DNA from: Actinomycetota bacterium
GTDB taxonomy: Bacteria > Actinomycetota > UBA4738 > G016210805
Direction: 5' to 3'
DNA: 8,746 nt
NCBI GenBank assembly: GCA_016210805.1
Contig: JACQTL010000243.1
Span: 1 to 8,746, forward strand
Shown here: positions 6,635 through 8,746 of the stretch, in pieces
How the letters are laid out: each line of letters opens with the position of its first letter
How positions within the stretch are numbered: the stretch's first letter is position 1
Position numbers and translations under genes: made by a program
The notes under the pieces: model-generated
What the model was told of the DNA's origin: nothing
Database searches by the model: none
Seen by the model: the letters and a program-made list of their open reading frames with translations, nothing else

Positions 6635-6688
6635 TCCGCGGAGCGGAGGCGGTGTCAAGTCCCCGGCCGACGCTCGTGGGGATGGCGG

Positions 6689-7243
6689 TCAGCGCCGCCA
6701 GACCAGGCGGAGCCAGGTGACCCGGCCGCAGGCCGGGCAGCGCATCAGCGAGTGGTACCGGCGGATGAACGGCAGGTGGATCGAGACCGGGAAGGCCAGC
6801 CTGACCAGGTCTCCGAGGGACACGGACGTCTCGCGGCGACAGGTGGAGCACTCCAGGGCCAGCTGGCCCCCGGGACCGGGCTCCCCCGGCGGGCCGAACA
6901 GGGCGAGTCTTCCCAGCGGGTCGCGATCCGTGGCGGAGCCGGCCGGTGCGCCTGCCGGGCGGTCGGGCCGGGAGGCCCCGGCTCCCACCGCGGAGGGGTG
7001 AGACGACCGGGGATCGAGGGCCCCCCGCGAGGCGAGCTCCACCACGGCGGACCCGCCCTCGTCGGGCCCGGGCCGGTGGGAGGGCTCGGGGTGCTCGCCC
7101 GGGGCGCCGGCCCCCGTGGCCAGGTCCTCGACGCGGCGCCTGAGCGCCTCGGCCTCCCGCAGAACGGTGAGCCCTCCCCGGGAGGCTCGGGCGGGCGGCC
7201 GGGCCGGGCGACGGGACCGGGCGGGCCGGCGCGGCTCGTTCAC
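6689..7243 (-). CDS. Uncharacterised protein with basic N-terminus, short helix and C-terminal zinc ribbon, paired with ParA
   Basis: Predicted 184 residues from GTG 7243, which has GAGG 8 bases upstream and lies 10 bases after the ParA stop. I do not recognise a named family. Residues 1-23 are strongly basic (RRPARSRRPARPPARASR); 25-42 form a likely amphipathic helix or short coiled coil (LTVLREAEALRRRVEDLA); about 43-125 is Pro/Gly/Ala-rich and probably disordered; 129-184 is a compact domain with C132xxC135 and C169xxC172 flanking a hydrophobic segment (LGDLVRLAFPVSIHLPFI), most simply a zinc ribbon. The longer open frame back to 7432 lies inside parA and is excluded. Tight spacing after parA suggests co-expression and possibly a physical partnership: ParA partners often use a basic N-terminal peptide to stimulate the ATPase. 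That link is inference; the composition-biased middle means the exact length is less certain than the C-terminal domain. Confidence 0.72.
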   Translation of the reverse strand: MNEPRRPARSRRPARPPARASRGGLTVLREAEALRRRVEDLATGAGAPGEHPEPSHRPGPDEGGSAVVELASRGALDPRSSHPSAVGAGASRPDRPAGAPAGSATDRDPLGRLALFGPPGEPGPGGQLALECSTCRRETSVSLGDLVRLAFPVSIHLPFIRRYHSLMRCPACGRVTWLRLVWRR

Positions 7244-7253
7244 GACGTGCGCC

Positions 7254-8003
7254 TCACCGGACGAGCTCCTCGGCCAGGGCCCGGTAGGCCTCGGCGCCGG
7301 GATGCCGGGGGGCGAAGCCCAGGATGGAGACCCCCGAGGCAGGCGCCTCCGCGAACCGGATGCTCTTGCGGATCGGCGGGAGGACGGGGAGGCCGTATCG
7401 CTCCCCCACCCCGTCGAGCACCTCGCGGGCATGACGGGTCCGGCCGTCGAACATGGTGGGGAGCAGCCCGAGGATCCGCAGCCGGCGGTTCGTGAACCGC
7501 TTCACGTCGTCGATCGTGGCAAGGAGCTGGCCCACCCCGCGGTGGGAGAGCGCCTCGCACTGCAGGGGCACCAGCACGTCGTCCGCCGCCGTGAGGGCGT
7601 TGATCGTGAGGACCCCCAGCGACGGCGGGCAGTCGATCACGGTGAGCTCATACCGGTCGGTTAGGCCCTCGAGCGTCTCCCGGAGCGCGTACTCCCGCCC
7701 CGTGCGGCCCAGGAGGTAGGTCTCCGCTCCGGCCAGGTCGATGTTGGCCGGGACCAGGTCGAACCCCTCCTCCACCCCCCGGATCGTCTCCTCCACGGCC
7801 ACCCGCTCGAGCAGCGCGTCGTGGATCGTGGGCTGGAGGTCGTCGGGCTCGAGCCCCACGCTGTAGGTCAGAGAGGCCTGGGGATCGAGGTCCACGGCCA
7901 GGGCCTTGCGGCCCCGCTCGGCGAGGGCGGCGCACAGCGACGCCACCGTGGTGGTCTTGGCCACCCCGCCCTTCTGGTTCGCCACCGCGAGGATGCGTCC
8001 CAT
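7254..8003 (-). CDS. ParA/Soj family ATPase (orphan, no ParB)
   Basis: Predicted 249 residues. Motifs: deviant Walker A KGGVAKTTT (11-19) with signature lysine K11 and phosphate-binding K16; Walker A' DLDPQAS (38-44); Walker B ELTVIDCPPSLG with D124; then the usual VLVPLQCEALSHRGVGQLL and a C-terminal IRKSIRFAEAPASGVSIL segment typical of Soj-like proteins. These ATPases dimerise on ATP, bind DNA non-specifically and segregate or position DNA, protein clusters or other cargo together with a partner that triggers hydrolysis. No ParB, parS-like repeat or plasmid replication gene is visible, so a chromosomal accessory ParA is more likely than the main chromosome segregation ATPase. The start ATG 8003 follows GAGGGGAG closely. 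Its likely partner is the zinc-ribbon protein encoded 10 bases downstream. Confidence 0.94.
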   Translation of the reverse strand: MGRILAVANQKGGVAKTTTVASLCAALAERGRKALAVDLDPQASLTYSVGLEPDDLQPTIHDALLERVAVEETIRGVEEGFDLVPANIDLAGAETYLLGRTGREYALRETLEGLTDRYELTVIDCPPSLGVLTINALTAADDVLVPLQCEALSHRGVGQLLATIDDVKRFTNRRLRILGLLPTMFDGRTRHAREVLDGVGERYGLPVLPPIRKSIRFAEAPASGVSILGFAPRHPGAEAYRALAEELVR

Positions 8004-8015
8004 CTCCCCTCGGGC

Positions 8016-8044
8016 GTTCTACCCCCGGGAGGGTGGTTGGGCAA
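8016..8044 (-). promoter_or_regulatory. Putative promoter of the parA unit
   Basis: On the minus strand TTGCCC (8039-8044) and TAGAAC (8016-8021) are separated by exactly 17 bases. Each hexamer matches four of six consensus positions. The predicted start of transcription would be only about 6 bases before the ParA ATG, leaving a very short leader, so the assignment is tentative. The remaining bases to 8099 are GC-rich without clear structure apart from a 4-bp stem at 8049-8060. Confidence 0.3.
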
Positions 8045-8099
8045 ACCCGCCCGTCAGGGCGCCGCCCCGCTCACCGGCCCCCGACCCCCGGGCGGCCCC

Positions 8100-8438
8100 T
8101 CACGATCCCTGCCCCTCGGGGGCGTCGAGCCGCACGCCGGCCAGGCGGGCCTCGGCCTCGTCGAGGGCCCCGGCCAGCCACCCCGCCTCCTGAGGGCCCC
8201 GCGCGTCCTCCCGCGGATACAGGTACGTGTTCAGCTCCTCGTTCGAACCCACCTGGATCCCCCGCTCGGCCAGGTAGTCCGCGATGGCGAACTCCCAGGT
8301 GAACAGGGCGGTGCCGTCGTCGAAGGCGTGCACCCAGTACGTCAGGTACCGGTTGGGCCGGGAGGCGTACAGCCTGGCTTCCCGCCTCTCCTCGGCGAGG
8401 GTGAAACCCAGGCGGTCCAGGGCCTCCGGGAACTCCAT
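8100..8438 (-). CDS. Small uncharacterised protein (112 residues)
   Basis: I do not recognise a named family, but the protein looks real: it has balanced composition with well-spaced aromatics, unlike the Arg/Pro-rich shadow frames. Visible segments are an N-terminal EFPEALDRLGFTLAEE helix, a core with PNRYLTYWVH (28-37) and GTALFTWEFAIADYL (42-56), a Gly/Asn turn (VGSNEELNTYLYP), REDARGPQ (76-83) and a C-terminal helix ALDEAEARLAGV. No signal peptide, membrane helix or cysteines are present, so a small cytoplasmic alpha/beta domain is likely. ATG 8438 has no clear Shine-Dalgarno; the frame stays open upstream without another ATG or GTG nearby. It lies 26 bases after the upstream gene and 96 bases before parA on the same strand, so it may share a transcript with the upstream gene. 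Confidence 0.68.
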   Translation of the reverse strand: MEFPEALDRLGFTLAEERREARLYASRPNRYLTYWVHAFDDGTALFTWEFAIADYLAERGIQVGSNEELNTYLYPREDARGPQEAGWLAGALDEAEARLAGVRLDAPEGQGS

Positions 8439-8464
8439 GGGCCCGGCCAGGATATCCGCGCGGA

Positions 8465-8746
8465 TCAGTCGACCGCGCGCAGGGACGGCTCGCCCACCGC
8501 CCCGGCCTCACCTCCCGGCAGGGGGAAGGACGGCGGGACCCCGCCCGGCGAGAGGGTGGGGGTATCCACGCCGGACGCCCGGGCCCGGGCGATCGAGCCC
8601 CGGGCCTTCCCGAGCTGGGACCGGAACTCGTCGGCGCCGTTCGCGATCATCGTGGCCGCCCGGGCCACCTTGTTCTCCAGGACCGACTCCATCGTGTCCA
8701 GAAGACCCCCGAGCTCTGTGAGGCAGCCCTGGACGTCCCCCGCCGC
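8465..8746 (-). CDS. C-terminal part or short form of an unrecognised protein, runs off the window
   Basis: The frame is open from the window edge (8746) to TGA ending at 8465, 93 residues. An ATG at 8692 could start a 75-residue protein, but only a weak GGA lies upstream and the 18 residues before it (AAGDVQGCLTELGGLLDT) form a natural continuation of the helix, so I treat it as 5' incomplete. Residues to about 60 are helical and heptad-like (LGGLLDTMESVLENKVARAATMIANGADEFRSQLGKARGSIARARA), suggesting a coiled coil. The last 30 residues are Pro/Gly-rich and probably disordered. I do not recognise a family. It is on the same strand as, and 26 bases before, the small protein gene. Confidence 0.5.
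   Translation of the reverse strand, partial: AAGDVQGCLTELGGLLDTMESVLENKVARAATMIANGADEFRSQLGKARGSIARARASGVDTPTLSPGGVPPSFPLPGGEAGAVGEPSLRAVD

Noticed and set aside
8049..8060. GCCC-GTCA-GGGC stem upstream of parA as terminator or attenuator
   Set aside because: A 4-bp stem without a T tract is too weak to support in this base composition.

Overview
The window is very GC-rich and densely coded, and it looks like chromosome from a member of the Actinomycetota. The reasons are the GC-saturated third codon positions, a DUF5319-type protein (a family I know only from actinobacteria), an LmbE/PIG-L deacetylase of the kind common in mycothiol producers, actinobacterial-style genes that appear leaderless, and a PadR/DrrA-like export operon. 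I see no RNA genes, insertion sequences, CRISPR arrays or long repeats, and no gene-free stretch longer than about 130 bases.

Layout, left to right. (1) 1-327, plus strand: the C-terminal end of a LigD/LigC-type ATP-dependent DNA ligase, cut by the window edge. (2) 391-1741, minus strand: a two-gene unit, an LmbE-type zinc deacetylase followed by an overlapping DUF5319 protein that carries an extra C-terminal zinc ribbon. (3) 1791-2231, plus strand: a small glycine-rich membrane protein, divergent from the deacetylase. (4) 2319-3848, plus strand: a membrane sensor histidine kinase with no response regulator beside it. (5) 3870-6555, minus strand: a tightly overlapping operon of PadR regulator, ABC ATPase and ABC-2 permease, with two adjacent inverted repeats upstream that are probable operators. 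(6) 6689-8003, minus strand: a ParA/Soj ATPase without ParB, followed 10 bases later by an uncharacterised protein with a basic N-terminus, a short helix, a disordered linker and a C-terminal zinc ribbon. (7) 8100-8746, minus strand: a small uncharacterised protein and the end of another unrecognised gene that runs off the window.

How the genes work together. The best-supported functional unit is padR-ATPase-permease: a self-regulated exporter in which the PadR protein would repress its own operon until a ligand, probably a transported compound, is bound. The deacetylase/DUF5319 pair is coupled by overlap, but the role of DUF5319 is unknown. The ParA/zinc-ribbon pair is the most interesting candidate for an undescribed system: ParA ATPases work with a partner that has a basic N-terminus, and the next gene encodes a protein of that general shape. 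This is a hypothesis from gene order and sequence composition only. Most remaining long open frames lie opposite or out of frame with these genes and are high-GC shadows.
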